Assembly: GCF_019104745.1 (NCBI RefSeq)
Contig: NZ_JAHRWL010000001.1
Location: 2,027,001 to 2,091,000 of the forward strand
Length of the DNA stretch: 64,000 nucleotides
Origin: Thalassococcus arenae
GTDB lineage: Bacteria > Pseudomonadota > Alphaproteobacteria > Rhodobacterales > Rhodobacteraceae
Reading direction: 5' to 3'
The position numbers were made by a program, and so were the translations under genes. Each line of letters starts with the position of its first letter. Position 1 is the first letter of the stretch. This document shows positions 46,443 to 55,933 of the stretch, piece after piece. Below the pieces are notes generated by a model. That model was given only the letters and a program-made list of their open reading frames with translations. It searched no databases and was not told where the DNA came from.

Positions 46443-47231
46443 ATGCCGTTCACGCTTGCCACCTGGAACATCAATTCGGTTCGCCTGCGGGCGGGGCTTG
46501 TCGAGCGGCTGCTGACCGAGGAGGCGCCGGACATCCTGTGCCTGCAGGAATGCAAGTCGCCGGTGGACAAGATGCCCCTGGATCGGTTCGCGGCGCTGGG
46601 TTACGGCCATGTCGTGGCGCATGGGCAGAAGGGCTATAACGGCGTCGCCATCCTGTCGAAACGGCCGATCGAGGAGGTCGGGCGGGCGGATTACGCCGGC
46701 CTGGGCCATGCGCGGCACGTGGCGGCGCGGCTGGAGAACGGCGTGGTGATCCACAATTTCTATGTGCCCGCGGGCGGCGACGTGCCGGACCGCGCCGTGA
46801 ACGAGAAATTCGGCCAGAAGCTGGATTACCTGACCGGGATGCGCGATGCCTTTCATGCCGACAAACCCGGCAAGGCGATCCTGGTGGGCGATCTGAACAT
46901 CGCCCCGCGCGAGGATGACGTGTGGTCGCACAAGCAGCTGCTGAAGGTGGTCAGCCACACGCCCATCGAGGTCGAGCATCTGGCGCAGACGCAGGAGGCG
47001 GGCGGCTGGGTCGACATCACCCGCAAGGACATTCCCGAGGGCAACCTGTATTCCTGGTGGTCCTACCGGGCCAAGGACTGGGATGCCGCCGACAAGGGCC
47101 GGCGGCTGGATCATGTCTGGGCGACGCCGGACATCGCCAATGCCGGGCATTCCAGCCGGGTGCTGCGCCATGTGCGCGGCTGGGAGCAGCCCAGCGACCA
47201 CGCGCCGGTCTTCGCCAGCTTCGATCTGTGA
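46443..47231 (+). CDS. xth: Exodeoxyribonuclease III
   Basis: A 262-residue AP endonuclease/3'-exonuclease of base excision repair. Motifs: ATWNINSVRLR at residue 6, LCLQECKSP near 33 (metal Glu), GYNGVAILSKRP, LVGDLNIAPREDDVW near 148 and the C-terminal DHAPVFA. GAGGAGATCGCCG precedes ATG 46443. Upstream in-frame codons to 45912 overlap the Hint gene and are not used. Confidence 0.95.
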   Translation: MPFTLATWNINSVRLRAGLVERLLTEEAPDILCLQECKSPVDKMPLDRFAALGYGHVVAHGQKGYNGVAILSKRPIEEVGRADYAGLGHARHVAARLENGVVIHNFYVPAGGDVPDRAVNEKFGQKLDYLTGMRDAFHADKPGKAILVGDLNIAPREDDVWSHKQLLKVVSHTPIEVEHLAQTQEAGGWVDITRKDIPEGNLYSWWSYRAKDWDAADKGRRLDHVWATPDIANAGHSSRVLRHVRGWEQPSDHAPVFASFDL

Positions 47232-47235
47232 GCGG

Positions 47236-47280
47236 GCAAATTCCTGGCGAGGAATTTGCAAAACGCTGGTGAGCGTTTTG
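47236..47280. terminator. Double hairpin between convergent xth and phaC
   Basis: First stem GCAAATTCCT / AGGAATTTGC with loop GGCG (47236-47259); second stem CAAAACGCT / AGCGTTTTG with loop GGTG (47259-47280). The second overlaps the first by one base. Bidirectional termination is the likely role. Confidence 0.75.
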
Positions 47281-47302
47281 GCCCCGGCCGGGGCGATGCG
47301 CC

Positions 47303-49090
47303 CTAGCGTTGCAGGATGTAGGTGCCGGGCGCGTCGCACAGCGGCGCCAGCCCGGCATCGGGCGCGCCCATCGGCGGCGGGGCGGCGCGGTCGGCGCCGC
47401 TGTGACCCGCCAGCCAGTCCCACCACAGCGGCCACCACGAGCCGGGCCGCGCTTGGTGCCGGGCGCACCAGGTGTCGGGGTCCATGTAGCGTTTTTCGGG
47501 GGTCCTGTGGCCGACCCGGAAATGCCGGTTCCGGTGGCCGGGTTCGGACAGGATGCCGGCGTTGTGGCCGCCATTGGTCAGCACGAAGGTCAGGTCGTTC
47601 TCGGTGAACAGCGCGGCCTTGTAGACCGACCGCCAGGGCGCGATGTAGTCGGTTTCGGTGCCCAGCACGAACATCGGTGCGGTGATGTCCTTGAGCGCGA
47701 CGACCCGGCCGTCGACGGCGAAGCGGCCGGCGGTGAGGCGGTTTTCGAGGAACAGGCCGCGCAGGTATTCGGAATGCATGCGGTAGGGCATCCGCGTCGC
47801 GTCGGCGGACCAGGCGCCGATATCGAAGGCCGGTTCGGGGCGGTCGAGCAGGTAGCGCTGCACCGCCTGGTTCCAGACCAGGTCGCGGGCCCGCAGCGCC
47901 TTGAACGTGCCGGCCATCTGGTTCTGGTCGAGATAGCCGCGTGCCCACATCAGGTCTTCGAGATAGGCGATCTGGCTTTCGTCGAGAAACAGCATCAGTT
48001 CGCCCGCCTCGGTGAAATCGGTCTGGCCGGCCAGAAGGGTGATCGAGGCCAGGCGATCGTCGTCCTCGCGCGCCATGGCGGCGGCGGCGATGGCCAGGAT
48101 GGTGCCGCCCAGGCAGTAGCCGCAGGCATGCACGCGGGCGCCGCCGCAGATCGTCGCGGCGGCGTCGAGCGCCTGCATGACGCCCATGCGGCGGTAATCG
48201 TCCAGCGACAGGTCGCGGTGGCGTTCGTCGGGGTTGACCCAGGAGATCGCGAAGACGGTGTGGCCCTGCGCGACCAGGTGCCCGATGAACGAGTTTCGCG
48301 CCGACAGGTCGAGGATGTAGTATTTCATGATCCAGGCCGGCACGATCAGCACCGGCTCGGGGTGGACGGTGCCGGTCTGCGGGCTGTACTGGATCAGTTC
48401 CATCAGGTCGTTGCGCAGGATGACCTTGCCCGGCGTCGCGGCGATGTCGCGCCCGATCTCGAACTGCGCCAGCGCGGCGGGCCGGCTGTCGGTCAGTTCG
48501 TCGTGGATGTCGTGCAGCAGGCGGGCGGTGCCGTTGCGCAAATTGGCGCCACCGGTCTTGAGCGTCGCCTCGACCACTTCGGGATTGGCCAGCGGCAGGT
48601 TGGAGGGCGACAGGGCGTTGACGATCTGCCCGGCCATGAAGCCGACCCGATCGGCGCTGCGGCGGCGCATGCCGCGGACCTCGCGGGTGGCCTCGCACCA
48701 GAAATCCTCGGTGGCGAGATGGGCCTGCTGGGCGGCGCGGAACGGCGGCAGTGCCCAGCCGGGATGGTCGAAACGGTGATCGCCCTTGCGCGGCGTCAAG
48801 CCGCCGGGCAGGCCGAAGGCGCCCAGCGTGGCGGCCAACCCGTTGCGCCAGGCCCGTTCGGCCAGTTGCATCTGCCGGCCCGGCGACCGGGCGAGGTGCA
48901 TCGCCCAGTCCGACCAGGCCGACAGCGCGGCGAAGGAGGAGACGCCGAAGGTGGCCCTGCCCGCGGCGGCGCGCACCGCGCGGTCGAGCGTGTCCGCCCC
49001 GGCGGTCAGCCCGTGCGGGGGCGCGGGCCGGGCCGGATCGGCCGGTGGCGTCGGAACGGTTGCGGGGCGGATACGTGGCTGTTCGGTCAT
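47303..49090 (-). CDS. phaC: Class I poly(3-hydroxyalkanoate) synthase
   Basis: A 595-residue PHA polymerase. The lipase-like box with the catalytic Cys is ACGYCLGGTILA near residue 320; the Asp is in VLGTETDYIAPWRSVY near 478 and the His in LTNGGHNAGILSEPGH near 506. Typical N-terminal region NLPLANPEVVEATLKTGGANLRNG. It polymerises 3-hydroxyacyl-CoA into storage granules. ATG 49090 is chosen (MTEQPRIRPATVP); upstream codons are not family-like. No phaZ or phasin is adjacent. Confidence 0.95.
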   Translation of the reverse strand: MTEQPRIRPATVPTPPADPARPAPPHGLTAGADTLDRAVRAAAGRATFGVSSFAALSAWSDWAMHLARSPGRQMQLAERAWRNGLAATLGAFGLPGGLTPRKGDHRFDHPGWALPPFRAAQQAHLATEDFWCEATREVRGMRRRSADRVGFMAGQIVNALSPSNLPLANPEVVEATLKTGGANLRNGTARLLHDIHDELTDSRPAALAQFEIGRDIAATPGKVILRNDLMELIQYSPQTGTVHPEPVLIVPAWIMKYYILDLSARNSFIGHLVAQGHTVFAISWVNPDERHRDLSLDDYRRMGVMQALDAAATICGGARVHACGYCLGGTILAIAAAAMAREDDDRLASITLLAGQTDFTEAGELMLFLDESQIAYLEDLMWARGYLDQNQMAGTFKALRARDLVWNQAVQRYLLDRPEPAFDIGAWSADATRMPYRMHSEYLRGLFLENRLTAGRFAVDGRVVALKDITAPMFVLGTETDYIAPWRSVYKAALFTENDLTFVLTNGGHNAGILSEPGHRNRHFRVGHRTPEKRYMDPDTWCARHQARPGSWWPLWWDWLAGHSGADRAAPPPMGAPDAGLAPLCDAPGTYILQR

Positions 49091-49275
49091 GGTCTCTGGA
49101 CTGGCGACTCGGGTGCGCCCTTGGTGGCACATCGCGGGCGCCGGGGGTTTGACCTGGCTCATTTCGCCCGGGGCCGGGTGCCGCCGCACCTTGGCAGCGG
49201 CGCCGCCGCGGTCCATATAGAGCGCAGCCGCGTCGGCATTGGCAAGGATGGCCGGCACTGAAAAGGATGCAAGCG

Positions 49276-50190
49276 ATGATCGGATTGGATGGAACCGGGG
49301 CCGCCCCGGCACAGGATCTTGTGAAGGATGTCAGCGAGGCGCAGTTCATGGCCGAGGTCGTGGATGCGTCGATGCAGGTGCCGGTGATCGTGGATTTCTG
49401 GGCGCCGTGGTGCGGGCCGTGCAAGACGCTGGGCCCGATGCTGGAGGCCGCGGTGACCGCCGCGAAAGGCGCGGTGAAGATGGCCAAGGTCAATGTCGAC
49501 CAGGCCCAGCAGATCGCCGGGCAGCTGCGCATTCAGTCGATCCCCACGGTCTATGCCTTCTGGCAGGGCCAGCCGATCGACGGTTTTCAGGGCGCGGTGC
49601 CGGAAAGCGAGATCAAGGCCTTTGTCGAACGGGTGGTCAAGGCGGCCGGCGGCGATGCCAGCGGCGGGCTGGACGACGCCATCGCGGCGGCCGAGGAGAT
49701 GCTGGAGCAGGGCGCGGCGGTGGACGCGGCGCAGACCTTTGCCGCGGTGCTGGGCGAGGAGCCGGCCAATGCCAAGGCCTATGGCGGGCTGGTGCGCGCC
49801 CATATCGCGATGGATGACCTGGACCAGGCCGAGGCGATCCTGAACGGCGCGCCGGCGGAGATTTCCAGGTCGGCCGAGCTGGAGGCCGCGCATGCGCAGC
49901 TGGAACTGGCGCGGCAGGCCGGAAACGCCGGTCCGATCGCCGAGCTGGCGGCGCGGGTCGAGGCCGATCCCGACGATCACCAGGCGCGGTTCGACCTGGC
50001 GCTGGCGATCTATTCCAAGGGCGATGGTCAGGCGGCGGTGGATCACCTGCTGGAGCTGTTCCGGCGCGACCGGGAATGGAACGACGGCGCGGCCAAGGCG
50101 CAGCTGATGACGATCTTCGAGGCGCTCAAACCGAACGATCCGGTGGCGCTGAACGGGCGGCGCAAGCTCAGCTCGATGATATTTGCCTGA
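49276..50190 (+). CDS. Thioredoxin/TPR co-chaperone (CnoX/YbbN-like)
   Basis: A 304-residue protein. The N-terminal thioredoxin domain has WAPWCGPCKTLGPMLE near residue 46 with the cis-proline in IQSIPTVYAFW, and the remainder is TPR-like helices as in CnoX. CnoX holds chlorine- or heat-damaged proteins and passes them to GroEL; this homologue keeps both CxxC cysteines, so it may also be redox active. AAGGA lies 9 nt before ATG 49276, whereas ATG 49267 overlaps it. Confidence 0.9.
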   Translation: MIGLDGTGAAPAQDLVKDVSEAQFMAEVVDASMQVPVIVDFWAPWCGPCKTLGPMLEAAVTAAKGAVKMAKVNVDQAQQIAGQLRIQSIPTVYAFWQGQPIDGFQGAVPESEIKAFVERVVKAAGGDASGGLDDAIAAAEEMLEQGAAVDAAQTFAAVLGEEPANAKAYGGLVRAHIAMDDLDQAEAILNGAPAEISRSAELEAAHAQLELARQAGNAGPIAELAARVEADPDDHQARFDLALAIYSKGDGQAAVDHLLELFRRDREWNDGAAKAQLMTIFEALKPNDPVALNGRRKLSSMIFA

Positions 50191-50216
50191 GCCCGGTGCT
50201 GGGCTAGGTTCGGCAT

Positions 50217-50861
50217 ATGGTGCGAAGCTTTGATCTGCCCGACATCGTCGCGGTCTTTCCCTTGCCCGGTGCGCTGCTGCTGCCGCGCGCCCGGTTGCCG
50301 TTGCACATCTTCGAGCCGCGCTACCTGGCCATGCTGGACGATGCGCTGAAGACCGAGTCGCGGCTGATCGGCATGGTGCAGCCGCACAGCGTGCCGGGGC
50401 GCACCGGCGGCACCGGGTTGCAGCGCATCGGCTGCGCCGGGCGGGTGACGCAGTTTTCCGAGACCGAGGACGGGCGTTACATGATCACGTTGTCCGGCAT
50501 CTCGCGGTTTCGCGTCGCCGAGGAGGTCGAGGGCTTTTCGCCCTATCGCCGCTGCAAGGTCACCTGGGACGGTTTCGAGCGCGACCGCGCCGCCGAGGAA
50601 AAGGATGCGCGGTTCGACCGCAACGCCTTCATGGCGCTGCTGGATCGCTATTTCACCGCGCGCGACCTGTCGGCCGACTGGGACACGCTGCGCGAGGCCG
50701 AGGACGAATTGCTGATAAACTCGTTGTCGATGCTGCTGGATTTCAGCCCCGAGGACAAGCAGGCGCTGCTGGAGGCGCCGTCGCTGGCGACCCGGCGCGA
50801 GACGCTGGTGACGCTGATCGAATACGCGTTGCGCGGCGGCGAAGAGGATGTGCTGCAATGA
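50217..50861 (+). CDS. LON N-terminal substrate-binding domain protein
   Basis: A 214-residue stand-alone LON-N (PUA-like) domain: [28 protein letters not shown] near residue 14 and [15 protein letters not shown] near 86. No ATPase or peptidase domain. Function unknown; adaptor roles are suspected in the family. The stop overlaps the Trm112-like gene start (ATGA). Confidence 0.9.
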   Translation: MVRSFDLPDIVAVFPLPGALLLPRARLPLHIFEPRYLAMLDDALKTESRLIGMVQPHSVPGRTGGTGLQRIGCAGRVTQFSETEDGRYMITLSGISRFRVAEEVEGFSPYRRCKVTWDGFERDRAAEEKDARFDRNAFMALLDRYFTARDLSADWDTLREAEDELLINSLSMLLDFSPEDKQALLEAPSLATRRETLVTLIEYALRGGEEDVLQ

Positions 50862-51049
50862 GCGCCGAGGCATCGGGGCCGGGGTTCGACCGCCGGATGC
50901 TGGAGGCGCTGATCTGCCCGGTCACCCAGACCGGGCTGCGCTATGATGCCGAGAAGGCCGAACTGGTGAGCACCGCCGCGAAACTGGCCTTTCCGATCCG
51001 TGGCGGCATCCCGGTCATGCTGGTGGACGAGGCGCGCCAGCTGGACTGA
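50858..51049 (+). CDS. Trm112 family protein
   Basis: A 63-residue protein with the Trm112/YcaR core: [16 protein letters not shown] and then [21 protein letters not shown]. One classical zinc cysteine is present (LICPV), the others are lost, as in many proteobacterial members. Trm112 acts as an activator of methyltransferases in eukaryotes and archaea; the bacterial role is unclear. Translationally coupled to the LON-N gene by ATGA. Confidence 0.9.
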   Translation: MSAEASGPGFDRRMLEALICPVTQTGLRYDAEKAELVSTAAKLAFPIRGGIPVMLVDEARQLD

Positions 51050-51093
51050 GCCGACCGCGCGCGGCGGCGCGTGCGCCCGACCGGCGCCGAGGG

Positions 51094-52062
51094 TCACGCC
51101 AGCGCCAGCGCGCGGGCGTAGACATCGGCATCGACATTGCCGCCCGAGATCGTGCAGATCACCGCGTCGCCGTCGATTTGGTCGCCGTGGAACAGCGCGG
51201 CGGCCAGCGCCACGGCGCCGCCCGGTTCGGCCACCACCTTGAGATGGCGGAACGCGAGCGCCATGGCGCGCAGGGCTTCGTCGTCGGTCACCACGAGGCC
51301 CGGGCCGCAGAGGCGGTGCAGGATCGGAAAGGTGACGTCGCCCGGCGCGGGTGTCAGGATCGCGTCGCAGAGCCCGCCGGCCATCCGGTCGTTGCGCTGG
51401 ATCGCGCCGGTGGCGAGCGAGCGGGTGACGTCGTCGAAGCCTTCGGGTTCGACCGGGCGGACGCGCATGCGCGGGGCGCGCGCCTCGAGCGCCAGCGCGA
51501 TGCCCGAGGTCAGCCCGCCGCCGCCGCAGCAGACCAGCACATCCGCCTGGGTCACGCCCTGCCGGGCGGCCTGTTCGGCGATTTCCAGCCCGCAGCTGCC
51601 CTGGCCGGCGATGACCTCGGGTTCGTCGAAGGGTTTGACCAGGACCATGCCGCGTTCGGCCTGCAGGCGGTCGCCCAGCTCTTCGCGGCTTTGGCTGCCG
51701 CGGTCGTAGAGCACCACTTCGCCGCCGAGCGCGCGGGTGCCGTCGATCTTGGATTGCGGCGCGTCGGACGGCATGATGATGACCGAGGGCACGCCGTGGG
51801 CGGCAGCGGCGGCGGCGATGCCCTGGGCGTGGTTGCCCGAAGAGAAGGCGAGGATGCCCCTGGCCCGCCGGTCCGCGGGCAGCGCCGAAATCGCCGCCCA
51901 GGCGCCGCGGAACTTGAAGCTGCCGGTCTTTTGCAGGCATTCGGCCTTGACCAGCACGCGCCGGCCGGCGATCGCGTCCAGCCCCGGCGCGGACAGCAGG
52001 GGGGTGCGGCGGGCAAAGCCGCGCAACCGGTCCGCGGCGGCGTCGATGCGGGCGATGTCCAT
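51094..52062 (-). CDS. Threonine/serine dehydratase (fold type II PLP enzyme)
   Basis: A 322-residue pyridoxal-phosphate enzyme. The PLP lysine is in LQKTGSFKFRGAWAA near residue 50, and SSGNHAQGIAAAA and the phosphate loop CCGGGGLTSGIAL near 180 are typical. It deaminates L-threonine or L-serine to 2-oxo acids; no regulatory ACT domain is present, so a catabolic type or racemase-like function is possible. AAGGAG precedes ATG 52062. Confidence 0.92.
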   Translation of the reverse strand: MDIARIDAAADRLRGFARRTPLLSAPGLDAIAGRRVLVKAECLQKTGSFKFRGAWAAISALPADRRARGILAFSSGNHAQGIAAAAAAHGVPSVIIMPSDAPQSKIDGTRALGGEVVLYDRGSQSREELGDRLQAERGMVLVKPFDEPEVIAGQGSCGLEIAEQAARQGVTQADVLVCCGGGGLTSGIALALEARAPRMRVRPVEPEGFDDVTRSLATGAIQRNDRMAGGLCDAILTPAPGDVTFPILHRLCGPGLVVTDDEALRAMALAFRHLKVVAEPGGAVALAAALFHGDQIDGDAVICTISGGNVDADVYARALALA

Positions 52063-52318
52063 GGCGGGTTCTCCTTGCGTTCGGTGCAGGAAACCGATGC
52101 CGCGCGGTGCTGTCAAACCGGGATTTGTATCGATACGCAGGGGGGCGAAAGCGGCGCGCGGGCGACCCGCGGCGGCGGGGTGGTGGACCGGCTGCGGGCC
52201 ATTTATGCTGGACCCCGAAGGCCCGTTCCCGGGAAAGGGCGGTGCCAGGGGAGCGCCAGCAATGCCGCAGATCGCGGATGCCCGAGCCGCGTCGGACGGC
52301 ACGTCCGAGACCGGCGGG

Positions 52319-52852
52319 ATGATCGAGAAACGCGCCGCGCCGGGCGGGGTGGCGTCGCGGGCGCTGTATTCGCCCTGCGGGGCCTATCGCTATGGGCTGG
52401 AACGGCGCTGGGCCGCGGGGCGCGGGCTGCTCTGCATCATGCTCAACCCGTCGACGGCGACCGAGGCGGCGAACGACCCCACCATCGAGCGCTGCCAGCG
52501 CCGGGCGGTGGCGCTGGGCTTCGGCGCGGTGCGGATCGCCAACCTGTTCGGCTTTCGCGCCACCCGGCCGGCAGACCTGAAACGCGCCGCCGATCCGGTG
52601 GGCCCGGCCAACGACGCGCTGCTGGCGCAGTGGACGGCCGAGGCCGACATGGTGCTGGCGGCCTGGGGCGTGCATGGCGCGCTGGCGGGGCGGGGGCGCC
52701 GGGTTGCCGCGGCGTTGCGTGGCGACGTGCGGCATCTGGGGTTGACCCGGGACGGGTTTCCGCGCCATCCGCTATACGTGTCCTACGACGTGCAGCCGCA
52801 AGCCTGGAGCCAGGAGGAGCGCCGCGCCCATGCGCAAACCGAAAACGCCTGA
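52319..52852 (+). CDS. DUF1643 family protein
   Basis: A 177-residue protein. The core is RALYSPCGAYRYGLERRW near residue 13, then LLCIMLNPSTATEAANDPTIERC and VRIANLFGFRATRPADL, which define DUF1643. No enzymatic assignment. A longer form from ATG 52262, preceded by AGGGGAG, is possible. It overlaps the start of the DUF5665 gene by 23 bp. Confidence 0.88.
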   Translation: MIEKRAAPGGVASRALYSPCGAYRYGLERRWAAGRGLLCIMLNPSTATEAANDPTIERCQRRAVALGFGAVRIANLFGFRATRPADLKRAADPVGPANDALLAQWTAEADMVLAAWGVHGALAGRGRRVAAALRGDVRHLGLTRDGFPRHPLYVSYDVQPQAWSQEERRAHAQTENA

Positions 52853-53114
52853 GCCCGTCGAACTGGACGGGATCGACCAGCTGGCGGCCGAGCTGGCGCG
52901 GCTGAACAACCACCGGTTCGTTCGCATCCACAACTCGACCCTGCGGCTTGTCTGGTTCCAGTTCCTGCGCGGACTGGCCTTCGGGCTGGGCACGGTGATC
53001 GGAGCGTCGGCCCTGGTGTCGGTGCTGGCGCTGCTTCTGGCGCAGATCGAGGTGGTGCCGATCCTGGGCGGACTGGCCACCGAGGTGCTGCGGGAGATCG
53101 AGACGACGCGTTAA
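52830..53114 (+). CDS. DUF5665 family membrane protein
   Basis: A 94-residue protein. The N-terminal half is soluble (ELDGIDQLAAELARLNNHRF); the C-terminal half is a hydrophobic hairpin (LRGLAFGLGTVIGASALVSVLALLLAQIE written in two helices). It matches DUF5665. Function unknown. CAGGAGGAG lies 12-20 bp before ATG 52830, so initiation is probably coupled to DUF1643. Its stop overlaps the first CtrA half-site. Confidence 0.85.
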   Translation: MRKPKTPEPVELDGIDQLAAELARLNNHRFVRIHNSTLRLVWFQFLRGLAFGLGTVIGASALVSVLALLLAQIEVVPILGGLATEVLREIETTR

Positions 53115-53137
53115 CCAATTGTTAACGATTCCTTAAC
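53111..53137. promoter_or_regulatory. Two overlapping CtrA-type boxes (three TTAA half-sites, 11-bp spacing)
   Basis: TTAA at 53111, 53122 and 53133. The first pair reads TTAACCAATTGTTAAC, an exact TTAAC-N5-GTTAAC, the full CtrA consensus of Alphaproteobacteria. The second pair is TTAAC-N6-TTAAC. The spacing puts all three on one DNA face. It lies 77 bp before the RTX gene start. Confidence 0.72.
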
Positions 53138-53213
53138 TTTGTTGTGCGATTTCAGTTGATTGCACCTGGTGTGCGCGGGATACTGCCCTTTGGTAGTGGT
53201 GAGGCGTCGGGCG

Positions 53214-54227
53214 ATGTTGTTTCTGGCCGGATTGATGGGTGCGATGGTGCTGGGATCGGTGGCGATCGTCAGCATGACCGACATCCTGGAACCCGATGAA
53301 AGCCCGGAAGAGGCCGAAGCCAACGCGACCGCCCGGGCCGAGGCCGAGGAGGCCGGGCTGGAGGGTGACGGCGGGGGGTCCCTGCTGGACCGGATCGCGA
53401 CCGCCAGTGCGCCCGGCGTGATCGCCGAAGGCGGCGCTGGCGACGACACGCTGACCGGGACCGACGGCGTCGACCTGTTGAACGGCCGCGGCGGTGCGGA
53501 CGTGATCAGCGGTGCCGCTGCCGAAGACGAACTGGTCGGCGGCGATGGCGACGACGCGATCAGCGGCGAGGGCGGCGACGACACCCTGCATGGCGAGGCC
53601 GGCGACGACGCGATGGATGGCGGCGATGGCGATGATGCGCTGTTCGGTCACGATGGCGACGACAGCATGGATGGCGGCGCAGGCAACGATATCCTGCAGG
53701 GCGGGCTGGGCGCCGATGCGCTGGACGGCGGCGATGGCGACGATGCCCTGCTGGGACGCGAGGGCGCCGACACGCTGCGCGGCGGTGCCGGCAGCGACAC
53801 GCTGGCCGGCGGCTGGGGTGACGACCTGCTGGACGGCCGCGTGATCGGCGCCGACGGTGCCGACACCGACGGCATGGATTTTCTCAACGGCAATGACGGT
53901 GCCGATACGCTGATCGCCGGCAACGGCGATGTGCTGACCGGCGGTGCGGATGCCGACACCTTGGTGCTGGGCGACTGGATCGGCGCAGACGCGGCGCGGC
54001 TGTTCGATTTCGACGCGGCCGAGGACCAGGTCGTGGTGATCTATGACGACAGCGACCCGGATGCCGATCCCGAGATCGAGATCCGCGCCGCCCCCGACGA
54101 TCCGACGCTGGCGCAGATCGTCGTCGACGGCGTGGTGCTGGCGGAACTGCCGGCCGCCGAGGCGCCGCCGCTGGATGCCATCGTGCTGCTGGGCGAAAGC
54201 GCCTCGGGGCTGGTTCCGGGCGCCTGA
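53214..54227 (+). CDS. RTX-repeat (hemolysin-type calcium-binding) protein, probably membrane-anchored
   Basis: A 337-residue protein. The N-terminus is a hydrophobic helix ([19 protein letters not shown]), then an acidic linker rich in Glu and Ala. About a dozen GGxGxD-type nonapeptides ([27 protein letters not shown]) follow from residue 75 to 220, forming a calcium-stabilised beta-roll. The C-terminus carries no typical type I secretion signal that I recognise. Upstream GTG starts (53193 and 53199) would add VVRRRA, making the anchor more positive. CtrA-type boxes precede it. Confidence 0.85.
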   Translation: MLFLAGLMGAMVLGSVAIVSMTDILEPDESPEEAEANATARAEAEEAGLEGDGGGSLLDRIATASAPGVIAEGGAGDDTLTGTDGVDLLNGRGGADVISGAAAEDELVGGDGDDAISGEGGDDTLHGEAGDDAMDGGDGDDALFGHDGDDSMDGGAGNDILQGGLGADALDGGDGDDALLGREGADTLRGGAGSDTLAGGWGDDLLDGRVIGADGADTDGMDFLNGNDGADTLIAGNGDVLTGGADADTLVLGDWIGADAARLFDFDAAEDQVVVIYDDSDPDADPEIEIRAAPDDPTLAQIVVDGVVLAELPAAEAPPLDAIVLLGESASGLVPGA

Positions 54228-54409
54228 TCGCCGCGGCCGCCGGTTCGCGGGCGGTCCTGCCCGGCGGCGCTTTCCGCATTCCCGCTTTACAAGCCCGGCG
54301 CGTTGGCTTATGCGCCCCCATCCGCCGTGCTGGCGGTGTTTCTCCATGGGCCCTGCTGGACGACATCCCGGCTTGCGCCATAACCCTTTTGACCCGAAAG
54401 GAGACCCCG

Positions 54410-54679
54410 ATGTCGATCACCGCCGAAGAAAAGACCCGGTTGATGAAGGACTATGCCACCAAGGACGGCGACACCGGTTCGCCGGAAGTGCAGGTGGCGA
54501 TCCTGACCTCGCGCATCGCGACGCTGACCGAGCATTTCAAGACCCACAAGAAGGACAACCATTCGCGCCGTGGCCTTCTGAAGCTGGTGGCACAGCGCCG
54601 CAAGCTGCTGGACTATCTCAAGGGCAAGGAAGAGGCCCGCTACCAGGACCTGATCAAGCGCCTGGGCATCCGCCGCTGA
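54410..54679 (+). CDS. rpsO: 30S ribosomal protein S15
   Basis: An 89-residue protein with the S15 pattern: [62 protein letters not shown] and [21 protein letters not shown]. It binds 16S rRNA h20-h22 and starts central-domain assembly. AAAGGAG precedes the ATG. It has its own terminator; the usual neighbour pnp is 2.3 kb away. Confidence 0.98.
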   Translation: MSITAEEKTRLMKDYATKDGDTGSPEVQVAILTSRIATLTEHFKTHKKDNHSRRGLLKLVAQRRKLLDYLKGKEEARYQDLIKRLGIRR

Positions 54680-54723
54680 GGCACGGGCGCGCCACGGGGC
54701 GCGGCCGACATACCGGATGGATC

Positions 54724-54746
54724 AAGGGGCCCCGCGGGGCCCCTTT
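54724..54746 (+). terminator. Rho-independent terminator of rpsO
   Basis: Stem AAGGGGCCCC / GGGGCCCCTT with a GC-rich two-base turn, followed by TTTCGTCTTT. It is 45 bp after the rpsO stop and lies before the convergent transporter gene, so it may act on both. Confidence 0.85.
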
Positions 54747-54769
54747 CGTCTTTGGCGCGCCGCCGTGGC

Positions 54770-55834
54770 TCAGAGACCGATCAGCGCTTCGGCCAGTGCC
54801 ATCCAGAGCGGGATCGACAGGATCGCCACCGGCGTGCCCAGCCCGGTCGAGGTGCCGACATAGGCCGAGGGATTGGCCTCGGGGATCGCGGCGCGCAGGG
54901 TCGGCGGGCCGGAGATGTCGGAACTGGACGCCGCCATCACCGCCAGCAACACCACGCCGCCCGCCGAGAACCCGGTGACATGGTGGATCGCCAGCCCGGC
55001 AGCGAAGCCGAGCGCGCCGTGGATCAGCGGTGCGGTCAGCCCGTAGACCAGGTAGACATGCGCGACCTTGCGCATCTCGGACAGCCGCGCCCAGGCCTCC
55101 ATCCCCATGATCAGCATCAGGATCGACAGCAGGCCCCGGAACAGCGGTTCGTAGAAGCTGTCATAGACGCTGTCGGGCCGGGCGAAGAAGCCGAGGCCGA
55201 GGCCCAGGAGCAGCGCCGAGATGGCGGGGCTGCGCAGCGTGTCGGTGAGGATGCCGCCGATCACGCCGCTGCCGCCGGTGCCGGTGCCGCCGGTGCCGCT
55301 GCCCAGCGTCAGTGTCGCGGTGCCGCCGGCGGAAGCGGTGGCCGCGATGCGCCGCGCGGCGCCGAGCCGGGCCAGTACGATCGCGGTGATCAGCGCGGCG
55401 AGGTCCATGAAGGGGTAGAGCGCGGCGATGAAGCCTTCGTAGGCGATGCCCTCGGCATCCAGCATCGCCATGCCGGCGGCCAGCGTCGAGGCCGAGACCG
55501 CGCCGAACAGCCCCGCCGTCGCCAGCCCGTCCATCCGCGCCACGCCGCGCATCCGCGCCAGCGTGACGGTGCCAAGCGCCACGATGGCGATGCCGAGCGC
55601 GGCGGCGGCCAGCGCCGGCACCAGCAGCGACATCAGATCGGCGTCGCGCACCGAGATGCCGGCGCCGATGCCCACCTTGAGCAGCAGCAGCATGACCACG
55701 AACTTGTAGACCGGTTCGGGCACGTCGAGTTTCGATCCCGCCGCGGCGAGGATCATGCCGCCAAGCAGGAAGGCGAGGGTGGGTTTCTGCACCTGCGCCA
55801 CGATGGTCGTCAGGATGTCAACGGCGATGTCCAT
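54770..55834 (-). CDS. Sodium-dependent bicarbonate transporter (SbtA-like)
   Basis: A 354-residue inner-membrane permease of the SbtA (DUF897) family. About ten hydrophobic helices with two inverted halves; recognised segments are [24 protein letters not shown] near residue 22, [15 protein letters not shown] near 113, and [30 protein letters not shown] near 297. A Gly/Thr/Ser-rich linker lies mid-protein. It is expected to import HCO3- with Na+. It is divergent from a LysR gene that is its probable regulator. Confidence 0.9.
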   Translation of the reverse strand: MDIAVDILTTIVAQVQKPTLAFLLGGMILAAAGSKLDVPEPVYKFVVMLLLLKVGIGAGISVRDADLMSLLVPALAAAALGIAIVALGTVTLARMRGVARMDGLATAGLFGAVSASTLAAGMAMLDAEGIAYEGFIAALYPFMDLAALITAIVLARLGAARRIAATASAGGTATLTLGSGTGGTGTGGSGVIGGILTDTLRSPAISALLLGLGLGFFARPDSVYDSFYEPLFRGLLSILMLIMGMEAWARLSEMRKVAHVYLVYGLTAPLIHGALGFAAGLAIHHVTGFSAGGVVLLAVMAASSSDISGPPTLRAAIPEANPSAYVGTSTGLGTPVAILSIPLWMALAEALIGL

Positions 55835-55933
55835 GTCTGTCCCCTGGATTGTCTGGTTCGACAGGGCAGATAGCCGGTTCGATCAACAATAAAAAATACA
55901 ACATTTCGCCCGAAACGTTCTATTTAAGTGAAC

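Noticed and set aside
46191-49532. A 1113-codon open frame on the minus strand
   Set aside because: It covers phaC in another frame plus xth antisense; Arg/Pro-rich with no recognisable domain.
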